A DNA stretch of 64,000 nucleotides, taken from Pyronema omphalodes (Eukaryota > Ascomycota > Pezizomycetes > Pezizales > Pyronemataceae). The position numbers were made by a program, and so were the translations under genes. Below, piece by piece: positions 24,823-36,945 of the stretch. Numbering within the stretch: position 1 is the first letter of the stretch; every line of letters starts with the position of its first letter. The stretch spans positions 1,178,001 to 1,242,000 of the forward strand of contig JAJJXM010000003.1 in the NCBI GenBank assembly GCA_024516155.1, written 5' to 3'. The notes below the pieces were generated by a model that saw nothing but the letters and a program-made list of their open reading frames with translations, searched no databases and was not told the origin of the DNA.

Positions 24823-27800
24823 ATGGCAACCTTTCCCGAAGGTCACGCCGACCAGCTTCCTCACCTCGAACCCACCTTAACACATACCTCACGAAATCCA
24901 CGAATTTCCATCGACGTCAATAACCCCAGAATTTCCATTGACCACACCAATGGTCACCCACGCCTATCACACGATGCCCGTCTCTCTGTAGACGCCCGAA
25001 GCATCCGCCCCACCACCGCTTTATCCCACGTCTCTGCCCTCGCTGCAGCAATCGATCCTGTACAAGGCCCATTACCTTCAAAATCACTTATCCAACGCCT
25101 TGGTGGCCTCAATCCCTTCAGAACTTCATATTTTTCACTATATCGGCCATTGACAACATGGTCTGAAAAAGCAACTCTAGTAGCCGCAATTCTTCTAGCT
25201 CTAGCAGCAGGAGCACCATTGCCTATTATTGGAGTTATTTTTGGAAAAATTATAAACAATTTTCCACCGGAGGAAGATGAGTTGAAGATCAGGTTGGGGC
25301 AACTGATGGGAACGGCGGTGGGGTACTTTGTGGTAACTTGGGGATGGGCCACCGCTTGGGGAGTGGTGGGAGAGAAGGTATCTAGGGGTCTTAGAGAGAT
25401 GTTACTGAAGAAGAGTATGGGTATGGATATGGCTTGGTTTGAGGTTGACTGTCCTGATGTGAGTTCACTTGGGGGGATATATCAAAAATATTCAAAATCA
25501 ATTGAATCTAATACTAACTTGATAATAGATTTCCAACCGCCTCACCTCCGACACACAAACAGTTCAACTCGGTACCTCTGAAAAATGCGGTCTCTTCCTT
25601 CAATCAGTCGCCTACTTCATCGCCGCCTTCACTACAGGTTTTATCTTGAATGCTCGTTTGACTGGTATTCTCTTCGTTGGTGTCGTTCCAGTAATGTTCT
25701 GCATCATCACCTTTGGCTCCAAAATCGTCTCAAAGTTCGCTGTTCGCGCCACCGACCTCAACTCAAAAGCCACCTCCGTAGCCGACGGTGCCATTAATGC
25801 CGTGCCCGTAGTGCAAGCATTTGATGCCACTGATCGTCTTGCTGAGGAACAAATGGGATATATGAACCAGGCCGTTAAAGCCGGAATCCGCAAAGCAATC
25901 GCCGGTGCAGGAATGTTGGCCTGTGTATATTTCGTTGCCTATGCAGCGAATGCACTAGCATTCTGGCAGGGAAGTCAACAGATTGCTCAGGGATTATTTA
26001 ATCAAGGAGAAGGAGCGGGAACTGTTTACACCGTGGTTTTCCTTATTCTTGATGCGTCGTTCGTTGTGGGAAGTTTTGGACCTTTTCTTCAGACTTTCGC
26101 GCTTGCCGCGGCTGCGGGTCAGAATATCTTGGATTTGCTCGATAAGCCTGATCCTGTTATCAGCGTTTACTCCGATGCTGGCCAGAAAATGCCTACCCCG
26201 TCTGAGAATAACGAGATTAGGTTCAATAATGTGAACTTTGTCTACCCCGCCCGCCCAGATGCTCCAGTTATGAACGGCCTTAACCTCGTCATCCCAGCTG
26301 GAAAGGTTACTGCCATCGTTGGATCCAGTGGATCTGGAAAATCTACAACAGCATCACTTCTTATGCGTTTCTACGATCCTATCTCTGGCAATATCACCAT
26401 CGGAGGTCAAGACTTAAAGTCCTTGAACATCCGCGACTACCGCCGTCACATTGCTCTCGTTGACCAAGAACCTATTCTCTTCACCGGAACGCTTTTGGAG
26501 AACATCCGCCACGGACTTCTTCACCATCTCGATGGCATGACGGAAGAAGAAATCACCGTCCGCTGCCACGATGCTGCTAGAAAGGCTAATGCTTACGACT
26601 TTATCATGGCGCTTCCTGATGGTTTCCAGACTAAGGTTGGAGGAGGATCTAGCACCCAGCTTTCTGGAGGTCAGAAACAGAGAGTTACTATTGCTCGTGC
26701 TTTGGCTGGTGAGCCCGAGTTGCTTATTTTGGATGAACCGACTGCGGCTTTGGATATGACCTCTGAGGGGATTGTTATGGATGCGCTTGAGAAGGCTCAG
26801 CAGGTTAAAGGCCGGACTACTGTTGTTATTGCGCATCGGTTGTCTACTGTTCGTCAGGCTGACAAAATTGTGGTTATGGGAGCTGGAAAGGTTATCGAAG
26901 AGGGTAACCATGAAAGCTTGATGGCGAAACAGGGTGCATACTATGATTTGGTTAAAGCACAGGAAATGAAGCCAGTCGCGTTACCGGAGATTAAAACTGC
27001 AGGAGAAAAGATTGAGAAAATCCTTGAAGAGATTGCTAAGGAGAAAAAGATGGATTCCGAGTCTGTGTTTGAGGATGAAGAGGACGAAGAGGCTGCTGTG
27101 AAGAAGGAGAAGAAATACTCTTCTCTCACTCTTATTCGTCGCTGCGTCGGTCTTTCTGCTCCTGATCTTCACCTTATCTTGCTTGGACTCTGTGCTTCGC
27201 TGCTTACTGGAGGACTTATCCTTGGAGAATCGGTCATCTTCGGTAACCTCGTCTCTATTTTGAACACCCAGAAGGATTCCGCCCAGTTAACCAACGACGC
27301 AAACTTCTTTTCCCTTCTTTTCTTTATCCTTGCCTCAGTGGCATTGGTGGCATACGCTGTTTCCGGCTCCTGTTTCGGTATCGTCTCTGAGCGTCTCATC
27401 CGCCGTATCAAAGATATCTCCTTCCGCACCATCCTCCGTCAAGACGCACAATGGTTCCACGAGCCCGGCCACGGCGCAACTGCTCTCTTAGCAATGCTTA
27501 ACATGGACGCTGGTCACATCTCTGGTCTTTCTGGAGTTATCTTAGGAACTATCTGCTCCGTCTGTACTTCCATGATTGGAGGTATCGTCTTGGCACATGT
27601 TGTAGCCTGGAAGATTGCTATTGTCTTGCTTGCTGCTGTTCCCGTGGTTTTGGTCTCTGGATTCTTGCGTCTTCGTATTTTAGCAAAGATGGAGCAGCGC
27701 CATGAAACTGCATACCTTGACGCAGCGTCTTTGGCAACTGAAGCAGTTAAGGCTATCCGTACTGTTTCCGCACTTGGAAGAGAAAAAGATATCGCCCGTC

Positions 27801-28894
27801 TTTACACCGCAGCAATCGACAAACCATACCGTGAGAGCCGGAAATTCATCATCACCGGTAACTTCTGGTTAGCATTTGCGTTGTCTATCACCTACTTTGT
27901 ATACGCATTAGCATACTACTGGGGTTCCAAGCAAGTCCGAGAAGGCAATAATACGCCATTACAATTCTTCATAGTTTTACCGGCCTTATTATTCTCCGCT
28001 CAAGGTTCCGGACAAATGTTTTCCTTGGCTCCTGAGATAACCCGAGCCAAAACCGCCGCAAGATCAATCTTCCATCTTCACGACCAAGTCCCCAGTATCG
28101 ACACGCCATCAACCTCCAAACCCATTACCATAACCGAAAAATCCCCCGTCCCAGTTTCCGGCGGCGCAACCATCGAGCTCAGAAACTTAAACTTCTCCTA
28201 CCCCTCCCGTCGCGCCGCGGTTCTTAGTAACCTAAACCTATCCATCCGCGCCGGTGAATACATCGCCTTCGTTGGTCCATCCGGCGCCGGAAAATCCTCC
28301 ATCATCTCCCTTTTGGAACGATTCTACGACCCTGTTTCCGGTTCCATCCTGCTTGATGGCGCCGATATCCGCTCCCTTCCTGTCCGTTCCCATCGTTCTC
28401 GTCTCGCGTTAGTTCCGCAGGAACCATGTCTCTTCCCGGGATCCATCGCCTTCAACATCTCCCTGGGACGCACCGGCGCTACAAGAGAAGATGTAGAACG
28501 GGTTTGCAAGACAGTTGGTTTAGACAGCTTCATCGCATCCCTGCCTGAGGGTTATGATACGGATGTGGGAAGTAATGGAAACCTCTTATCAGGAGGACAG
28601 AAACAGAGGATTGCGTTGGCGAGAGCATTGGTTAGGGATCCGAAGGTTCTGTTGCTGGATGAGGCTACGAGTTCCCTGGATTCCCACTCGGAGCAGATTG
28701 TGCAGGAGGGGATTGCAAAGGCGGCGAAAGGAAGGACTACGGTGGTGGTGGCGCATAGGTTGAGTACGGTTACGGGGTGTGATAGGATTGTGGTTTTTGA
28801 TAGGGGGATGGTGGTGGAGATGGGGACGCATCAGGAGTTGGTGGAAAGAAAGGGACGGTATTGGGAGATGGCCAAGGGACAGATGTTGGTTTAG
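24823..28894 (+). CDS. ABCB-type ABC transporter (TMD-NBD)2, linked to the siderophore NRPS
   Basis: Full-length ABC exporter-type protein with fused halves. Exons 24823-25458 and 25529-28894 are separated by a 70-bp intron; together they encode 1,333 aa. The first half has a roughly 110-residue cytosolic N-terminus, six predicted helices starting near residue 125, and NBD1 with Walker A GSSGSGKST (about 475), signature LSGGQKQR and Walker B LLILDEP. An acidic/basic linker (EDEEDEEAAVKKEKK) leads to the second helix set and NBD2 with Walker A GPSGAGKSS (about 1126), LLSGGQKQR and LLLDEATSSLD. Both ATP sites look intact. It shares its promoter, rich in iron-type GATA sites, with the NRPS gene, so movement of a siderophore or siderophore breakdown product is likely. 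A general multidrug or mating-pheromone (Ste6-like) role cannot be excluded from sequence alone. It sits in the plasma or vacuolar membrane; which one is unknown. Confidence 0.93.
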
Positions 28895-30530
28895 TTAGGA
28901 GTAATGGGAGGTGATAAGCGGGATTATGTGTGATGTTTAATGTGTACTGATGATATCTGGTTATGTATGAAAGTAAATCTGGATAGATAGAATCTAGATA
29001 TGATAATGCTCAATGGGTTTAGAATTACCTTAAATTTTATATGGCATCATGTTTGCAGGTTTATGTGATGATTTGAATTTTGTAGTGAGGTTGGATGTTT
29101 GGTAGATTGATGTCGTGAGATCTGATTAGGGTTACATATCGATATGTTATCGATGTGGTATCAATATGTACTCTGGCTTAACAAAGTGCATTTTTTAAGA
29201 TCCTACGTACATAATTGTGCCGGATTTTCCCCCACCATTCCATAATTTCTATCTGATATAAAAACCTTCTCGATGTTTATATGTAACAAAAGGTCGCAGA
29301 AATTGGAAAGAGGTTTTTTAGATGTAACTGTGGATTTACAACGTACTGGAATAATTCGATCCCCATGGTCCCCTCTGAAGGTGTGTTCAAAGTTCGGTGA
29401 GTGAGGCCCTTGTTTCATTTCTTCAAGGACCTAGAACTACTTTACTCTCACCGATGATGAAAATACGAATTTTCAACCGAAAAAAACTTTGATGCTTTGA
29501 TCTGCCCAAATCTTTGACGTGGTAGCCTTACCAACTTGAGTATTACCTGCTGGTGTTTCGTTTTGATATGCTTGATTCAAGGGTATTTACAGATATCTAT
29601 TTTGTTGTCTGATGAACCAATTTGAGCCAATGGGACAAAGGCATTAAGTGAAATATTGGAACCATAGGAGGAACGATTGTGGATCCCAATAATCCCTTTT
29701 TTTTTTACTATACCTCCAGGTTCACGGAGATCTACGGCCTATAGCTGTACCATGAAACGTCCAATTGATGGAAGAAAAGCACGTGTAACCATCGTCGCCT
29801 TTGAGTGTTCTTCCCGTATCGGAGAAGCCCACACTTTCTCAATTCTGTGACCGGCGACGAAAGGTTTGCGAACCACGGATGAATTGTGGATCCAAACCTT
29901 TCGCATAGTTTTTCTTTCCCCTCAATTTCCCCTCAGTGCGGTGATTCCGATGTATGGTAATATAAATCCCGGAATGCCGATGTTTTTGTTATTCTGTGGG
30001 ATGTACACTATTTCTCGCCAAACTATGATCTCACTGCGTTACGATACGATCTTATGACCACTTTTTTTTTCCCCCTAGAACCTCGTATGTAATAATTTGG
30101 GAATTATGAAGGATTTTTGCAGAATGTGTTTCAGTGTTCTGTCGTAACTTCGCTTGTAACTCCCATCTTTCTCACTTCCCCGAAGCCTGCACGAAAAAAA
30201 AAAGTAACCTTGAGATTTTACAAAAGACCCACTTTGTAGCCGCGGTGTAGTACCATTCAACTGGTCGTAGTACAAGAATTGGTATCACCCCGTGCGTATG
30301 GCTTCGGATATCCAAATCGCCGACGCAGAAAGGTATTATTCATTGAGTCCTGATCAGAGGTTTCTCAGGATTTACATAACTCTGTGTACATACTCCTCAG
30401 AGCCCTGCAAAAGCCCTGCATCGGATCATGGATGAAGGATAATGCCCTGCCAAGCCCTCAATCCCTTCCCTCTATGTATCTTCTCGTGGCGTGGGGAAGT
30501 TCCGTTCCACAACATCGATTTCACTTTGTA
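28895..30530. other. Gene-free stretch after the ABC transporter
   Basis: The 3' flank of the transporter gene followed by AT-rich DNA. Only short open frames without recognisable domains or splice partners occur. I see no repeat structure beyond short T and A runs (for example near 29698 and 30061). Confidence 0.7.
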
Positions 30531-32388
30531 AAAAAACCCATCAGATAAAATTTTCACCCTCGCAACCATCACCAAAGTTAGCCATCAAAAGACACCGACT
30601 GCGGCCCACAACTGCCGAACTTCAACCATCATCCTCCGGTCCGTCGCATTCGTGTTAAAGATGTTGAGTCAGACTCCATCAAGTCGGTGGTTCTAGATGA
30701 GATAACATAGCCGAATGATATTTGCCCGACTGTCGAGCTAGATCTGATATGTGGACGCTATCAGATATGCAGGTTTGTGTGAAGTTCTCACCCGTAGGAG
30801 ACGCTAGATCTGATAAAAACCCTCATCAACTGTACTACTATCACATACGCTAACTGATTAGATTGATTATCTCTAGCAGCTGCGACAGGGAACTTCAGGG
30901 AAGTGGCATCTGATAAAATCCCTCGAACGTCCGAACAAGGTTATCTGATTTCTTCCCGTCCGCCCCCATCTTATTTCTCGGTTCATGTTTCACTGCCCAT
31001 GGGTTCAGCTGCGGAAGGGCTCGCTCGCTTTCTTCCTTGCTAGTTTGTTTACCAGGACCTTTACCCAGAAACTTCAAGGGCCATCAAAAAAAAAACCTAC
31101 ATACAGATGCCGAGATAGATTTTTCTAGGCTCCGAACACCTTTTCTGATGCCGATGATGGTTGACTCTTGACTCCGTTCGTCCACCGCGGTAATTTCCGC
31201 ACCGCAGCCGTGGCATTTTGCGCGGTTTTCTGGATATTGGGCGGTGAAGGCACCCTACAAGGTCCCCCTAGTAGTGAATTGGTCTTATCAGATCCTGCGT
31301 CTAGGTAATCTAGGCAATTGATATCGAGACGGCTCATCGACGGCTGTTTTATCTGATGATTTTACATCTCATAGCTAACCTTTATCAGATGAATGATGTG
31401 ATTCATGCGCTCTTCTTCTCGGTCATGCACAGTTCATCGGATATGGAACTATATGAAGGGCTGGCCGTGGATGTCCGCCAGAATGATGCGATTGGACGCC
31501 TTAGCTTGACTACGACACTATTGACATGGTATTCACGAGTTGGGACTAGACTTGAGGATTGGAATTCGAAAGCGAGCGAGAATCACCGGTGGCTGGTGAA
31601 ACAGGCTACGGAAAGACGACGATCTCTTCTTCGATGATGATGACAGGCGGTAGCGGGTACCTACGTAGTTTTGCAGCTAAGGTGGTATGATACAGTAGTT
31701 GAGAAGACGTTCCTTGCGAACCTTGCGAGCGAGCGAGCGAGCATCATTGCCATCGCCATCGCCATCGGAGTATGTCGGCGTTTCTCCGACACGAGTTCGC
31801 GACGGGCTTTCATGCTGATGCATCAAAGAGATTCCAGCCAAGAACCTGGGTTAAAAATATCGTCGGATTTAATCTTGTGGAACTAAATGTTGCGATCTAC
31901 GACGGCACCAGGCTCCGCTTCATCGTTAATCACTTCCTAAGTGATAGTGGCATCCTCGTCAATTTCTCCGCCAGGAACGGCTTTTTGTTCATGCTATATT
32001 CGATATGTCACATGTTCAGCACTTCTGGTTCCAAGATTACTTGCGCTGGAGACAATTTTCATCATGGAAGCCGCGGACCAGCCAAGTTGAGCCTACCCCC
32101 CCGGAAACAGCTCCATGTACATACATACATAGTGGGGGTTACACCCACTTGAGCTCAACATCACCTCTTACCTCTCTTACATTCTCCTCTACTTCCCCTC
32201 CTCAATTTACGGCCTGATAACAACTGGCCTGACAACACGAATAGAGTTTATACAAGCTTTACTCTACGACCGCCTCATTACGGGACCTCACAGGGAATCT
32301 CATATATAACCCCACCTCCACTTCACCTTCGATACCTCCAATCACCCTCACAAATATCCAAACCAGCGTTACCATCACTACTATCACC
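30531..32388 (+). promoter_or_regulatory. Upstream region of sidA with seven ATCWGATAA sites
   Basis: Exact ATCWGATAA matches on either strand at 30540-30548, 30808-30816, 30908-30916, 30941-30949, 31285-31293, 31349-31357 and 31382-31390, all about 1.0-1.85 kb before the sidA start codon. Near-matches occur around 30752 and 30771. This is the consensus of the iron-responsive GATA repressor family and the same set as in the NRPS/ABC promoter. Closer to the gene there is a pyrimidine-rich tract (about 32165-32210) and a TATATA-containing box near 32311. Open frames across the region have no recognisable product. Confidence 0.85.
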
Positions 32389-33803
32389 ATGACAATTTCT
32401 TCCTCCCCCGTCTACGACCTTGTGTGCGTAGGTTTCGGCCCGGCCTCTCTCGCCATCGCCATTGCATTGAGTGAATCCAGACCCAACGCCCGCGTTCTTT
32501 TCCTCGAGCGCCAAACCAAATTTGCCTGGCACAGCGGAATGTTATTGCCGGGAACCCGAATGCAAATTTCCTTCCTCAAAGACCTAGCCACCATGCGCAA
32601 CCCCCGATCCCACTTCACCTTCACAAACTACCTTCACGAGCAGGGCCGTTTGGTAAACTTTACAAATTTGGGAACTTTCCTTCCCCTCAGAGAGGAGTTT
32701 AATGATTACCTAAGCTGGTGTGCGGACCACTTTGCTGATGTTGTGAGGTATTCTCACAGCGTAGAGGAGATTGTCCCGGTGGATGGACAGGGAAAGATTA
32801 GAGAGTGGGATATCACTGCTACCAACGAGGCTACTGGAACTGTGGAGAAGTTTACTACTAGAAACGTTGTGATTGCAATTGGAGGTCGTCCTTCTATTCC
32901 TGACGGACTATCACCCGACCCCAGAATCATTCACAGCTCCCAGTACTCCTCAGCTATCCCCGCTCTCCTTACAGACTCCTCCGCACCTTACAAGATTGCT
33001 GTTATCGGCGCTGGACAGAGTTCAGCGGAGATTTTCCAGAATTTGGGCAGCAAATACCCCAACGCCAAAACCTCTTTATTCATCCGCAGCCACGCCCTCA
33101 AGCCTAGCGATGATTCTCCATTCGTCAACGAGATTTTCAACCCCGAGAGAGTTGACGAGGTTTTTGCTATGGATTCCGAAACAAGAAGAAAATTCAAGGC
33201 AGAGAATGCACCTACGAATTACAGTGTGGTGAGATTGGAGTTGATTGAGGAGATCTACAACGAGATGTACCTTCAGAAGCTACGGTCTCCCGATGAGAGA
33301 ACATGGAAGCACAAGATTCATCCTTTGAGAGAGGTGGTAGGACAGGAGTGGGTTGGTGAGGAGGGACGCATCAGATTGAAGCTTAGAAACACACGGACGG
33401 GAGAGATGGAGGTGACGGAAGAAGCCTATGATGCGGTGGTTTGTGGAACTGGATACAAGAGAGATGTACACGAGCGATTGATGGCGGGCTCAACGCATCT
33501 TTTGAGAGATGGAAGCTGGGAGGTGGGGAGAGATTATGGAGTGTTGTTTAAGGAGGGAGCTGTGGCAGAGGGAAGTGGAGTATACCTACAGGGATGCTGT
33601 GAAAAGACGCATGGTGTAAGTTGCCGTTTCTTTGTTTTTCATGGGAAGTTGCAGACATACTGACATGGTTATAGTTGAGTGATAGTTTACTTTCTATCCT
33701 GGCTGTGAGAGCAGGAGAGATGGTTAATAACATTTTCGGAGAGCCCGCCAAAGCAAACGGAGTGTCTAAGAAACGATTCCGTACCGACGAGGCGTTGGCA
33801 TAG
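32389..33803 (+). CDS. sidA: L-ornithine N5-monooxygenase
   Basis: FAD- and NADPH-dependent enzyme that converts L-ornithine to N5-hydroxyornithine, the first committed step of hydroxamate siderophore synthesis. Exons 32389-33615 and 33675-33803 join in phase 0 to 451 aa, somewhat shorter than the roughly 500 aa of Aspergillus SidA. Signatures: FAD-binding GFGPAS (15-20), substrate-side MQISFLKDLATMRNP (58-72), NADPH-binding GAGQSSAE (207-214), the C-terminal CGTGYKRD in place of the common ATGY, and the ending HGLSDSLLS, which is created only by splicing. The start was chosen because the FAD motif lies at the usual distance and no upstream in-frame ATG improves it. It lies 3.5 kb downstream of the ABC transporter in the same orientation. 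Its upstream region carries the same iron-type GATA sites, so coordinate iron repression is expected. Confidence 0.95.
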
Positions 33804-35213
33804 AAATCCCAGCCCAAAGAAGAAGACGGAATGGACAGAATTGAACAAGGCGGGTCTAAGCGTGGTTGCATAGCCATGTAATGGCTCGCCATTAGTCGCG
33901 GCATGGCATAAGGATTTGTTCTTGCAGCGAATGACAGAGTGATGTAGAAAATATTGGAGTTTTTTGTCTTTTCATATGCTTTTTTTTAACTATTGGGTTT
34001 TTAGTTTTTGTCTTGGGTTAGCATATTATATCTGCATATTTAGTTTTTTGTTGTTTTGAACCCCAGTGTTTGTGTACATTGATTGATGATGAGAAGGGAA
34101 TGAGCCGGGACTCGAAGAAGCATCATTGAATGGAGCTTACTTGGACAGCGAGAAAAAGGGAAGTCGTGTACAATAAACTATTTAATCAGATTTGAAGATA
34201 ATCACAAGAAGCCTTTATATATGAATTTTTTTCATATGCGGTGTAATTTTCACCGCTTTCATGTTTACGAATTTGATTGCACAATTAGATTTGCGAATGG
34301 AATTTCTCCGATCGTTGTATGCGTATCAGCGGAGGTTGAAATCAACGATAGATGTATGTATGTAAATCACTATGGTGCACCATATACACTACATGTCTGC
34401 GGAATATAGCACAAATGATGTGACGTGATGTGATATGTGAACCGAAACTGCACATATCATCCATTAAGTAACCCCGCCTTATCTGCAATCTCTCATGTTG
34501 TGTTACTCCGGATATGTGGTTATGCGAAGATCGAACCTGTACGTCGATATGATGGGTAATAAACGAAAAATGATTGGTTCATTAAGGTACCTGGAAGTTT
34601 CCCCCCACGGGTGTTGTTTATCTATATACATACATACATATGTAACAGTCTAGAATCTTTGCAATGTGCTGGGATGTGGATATGTTCTGTGCTGTGCTGT
34701 ACTATACTATACTGTATCACCGCACCCGGGTTTTGTTCCCAGTGTAATGGGATATGCCAAGACCCAAGACGATTGCTGTTCTTTTCGTCGTTGTGGTTAA
34801 TAGTGACTGTTGTAGGGTTATTGATTCTTTACCGTTTTTTTTTTTTTTTCGGGGACTTTGTGATGTTTGATGTTTCCTTGGGAGAATTCTTCGGGTATAC
34901 TGTATATACTCAATGTTTGCAACCCAATCGCGGGGTATACAGATCTTATTCAGGTAATAATCGTTGTGATTCCCCATGACGCATCCATTCCAGTGACCCG
35001 TTACCAAGTTCCTCTGTATGTAGTATGTATAGTATCTCCCATAAACTATCATAAACCCTCCGTAATACCATAAAATAATAATCAGCTTATCAATTCTTTC
35101 TTGTATCCTATCGGTTGCTTTACTGAACTTTATTGATGCTTTTCATTATATCGATATTTACTTTCGTTTGCCGTTTGCGAACCACAACTAGTACCTTTAC
35201 CTGGGATTAAGAT

Positions 35214-35740
35214 GGTGTTGCGTCATGGGGGGTGGGTTTGATACGGATTCCGGGATACTGGTTGCGGATTTTGGGGATTTTGGGAAGTGATGAGATTCAT
35301 GTCATGTGTATGTGTACGTGTATGTGTGTAGGTTTTCTATAGCTTGGGTTGGTTTGCAATATCGAGACTATGATTGTGGGGGTGGATTTGTAGACATGGA
35401 TGTAGGATACGGGATATGGGATACGAGATATGCATCATTAGACGTTTTGATTAATCATACTTTGCTGTCATTTATTGTTCCTTGCGTTGTTTTGTTTTTC
35501 TAGCTGTATTATCAGTTGATATTGCGTCACGAGGGTTAATTTAATCTGGGATATTTATTGCGGATTTTTGGGAATTTTATCAAAAGCACGTGTATCTATG
35601 TGGCTGGTATGTAGTTTTGCCTCGCTTTGCTTTTCGTTTTGTTTTGGTAATATCGGGACTATGATTGGTGTGATGTAGGGTTTCTAGACATGGATATGGG
35701 ATACGGGATATCTCCTTAGACGTTTTTATTAATCATATTC
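35214..35740. repeat. Diverged tandem duplication, about 305-bp period
   Basis: Copy one lies at about 35214-35462 and copy two at about 35519-35740. Shared landmarks in the same order: TTGCGTCA, GGTTGCGGATTTTGGG versus TATTGCGGATTTTTGGG, AATATCGAGACTATGATTG versus AATATCGGGACTATGATTG, TAGACATGGAT, GGATACGGGATAT, and TTAGACGTTTT followed by ATTAATCATA. Copies differ by many substitutions and small indels. Confidence 0.8.
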
Positions 35741-35910
35741 CGTTTCTACTTTCTATTATTAACATCACATTCTTATCTACAGTACACATTTGAAGTTGAT
35801 TCTTAAAATTACCGTACTTTTATTCATCATACGCAATTGATTCTTGCATACGTAACCCCTCCCTCCCCTCCCCTTACAAGCCTCGATTTTCTGCGATACT
35901 ACATTCCAAT

Positions 35911-36945
35911 CATTACGTCGTGATCACCCATGATTTCACCCGTCTTTGTATCAACTTCAAAAGTGGAGTAACCAGGGTCTAAGGGGTGAATGCGAACCAC
36001 TAAGGCACCACTATCATTAATCATTGATCTGTTACAGGGTTTACCTTTGGCTCCATTTTTTAATTTGTATGTAGGTATATGGATCACCGGAGAAACAGAT
36101 ATAAGCCTTTTCTTTTTTTTCTCCTTCGGCTTCAGAAGCCCCTTTAGACGAATCTATACCTGATGGGTTATGGTGCTGGAAGTTGGGGCGAGGTGATGGG
36201 TAATCTTGAATAGAGTGGATGTTATGGGTGGGATATCCTCCACATATTTATTTCGGAACTACTGGGATATGTGTGGTAGTAGGGAATTTGTTTTGTATTT
36301 TGTATTTTTTTTTTTTTTTAGCTGAGGTAGGGATATTGAAAATGATGGAGTGATGGCTCATGACGGGAATATCATACACGTGGAGCTATTTTCATATGTA
36401 ATAACCATACAATGATTGGTCTGGACTTTCTGAAACCCCGCAAACTCATGTTTTGAGACCTGTATTTCGTCGTGATCATCCCAGGGCATCTATGATTATG
36501 AGGCCTATGTATCAAAGTGGGGTTGCGTAGGCGATCCAGTTACCACTACAACACTACCATCAGTGATCTGCTACAAGGTTTACCTTTGGCTCCGTTTTCT
36601 GATTTATATGTATCTATATGAATCGTCATGGATGCGGATACATATAAGCCTTCCTTCGGAACCTCGCCCTTGTAGATGGATTTGTAAATTGCGTGGTGAT
36701 GGGTAATCTTGAATAGAGGGGATGTTATTGGAGGAATCAGAGGTATAGAATATCCTCCACGTAGTCGTCTTAAAATCTTTGCGGAACGTGTGGCAGTAGA
36801 GAATTTGTTCTATATTTTTTTTTTTCACTGATTTGAGGATGTTAAGAATAGTGGGGTGATAGCTTGTGATGGGGCTATTATACACGTGGAGTTATTGTCA
36901 TGCATATAACCGTACGATAATTGGTCTGGACCCTTGGAAACATCT
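35911..36945. repeat. Diverged tandem duplication, about 550-bp period
   Basis: Copy one lies at about 35911-36440 and copy two at about 36463-36945. Shared landmarks in order: CGTCGTGATCA, GTATCAA followed by AAGTGG, GTTTACCTTTGGCTCC, ATATAAGCCTT, GGTGATGGGTAATCTTGAAT, ATATCCTCCAC, a T-run, TACACGTGGAG and a final ATTGGTCTGGAC. A further partial echo (CACGTGGAG ... ATGATTGGTC) lies at about 37400-37460. Confidence 0.82.

Noticed and set aside
31356..32217. Several plus-strand frames between the GATA sites and sidA
   Set aside because: Short, overlapping, without domains; they fall inside the likely promoter or 5' leader.
35899..36087. Possible tRNA-like or coding segment near 36 kb
   Set aside because: No cloverleaf pairing or B-box could be built, and the segment is part of a diverged duplication.
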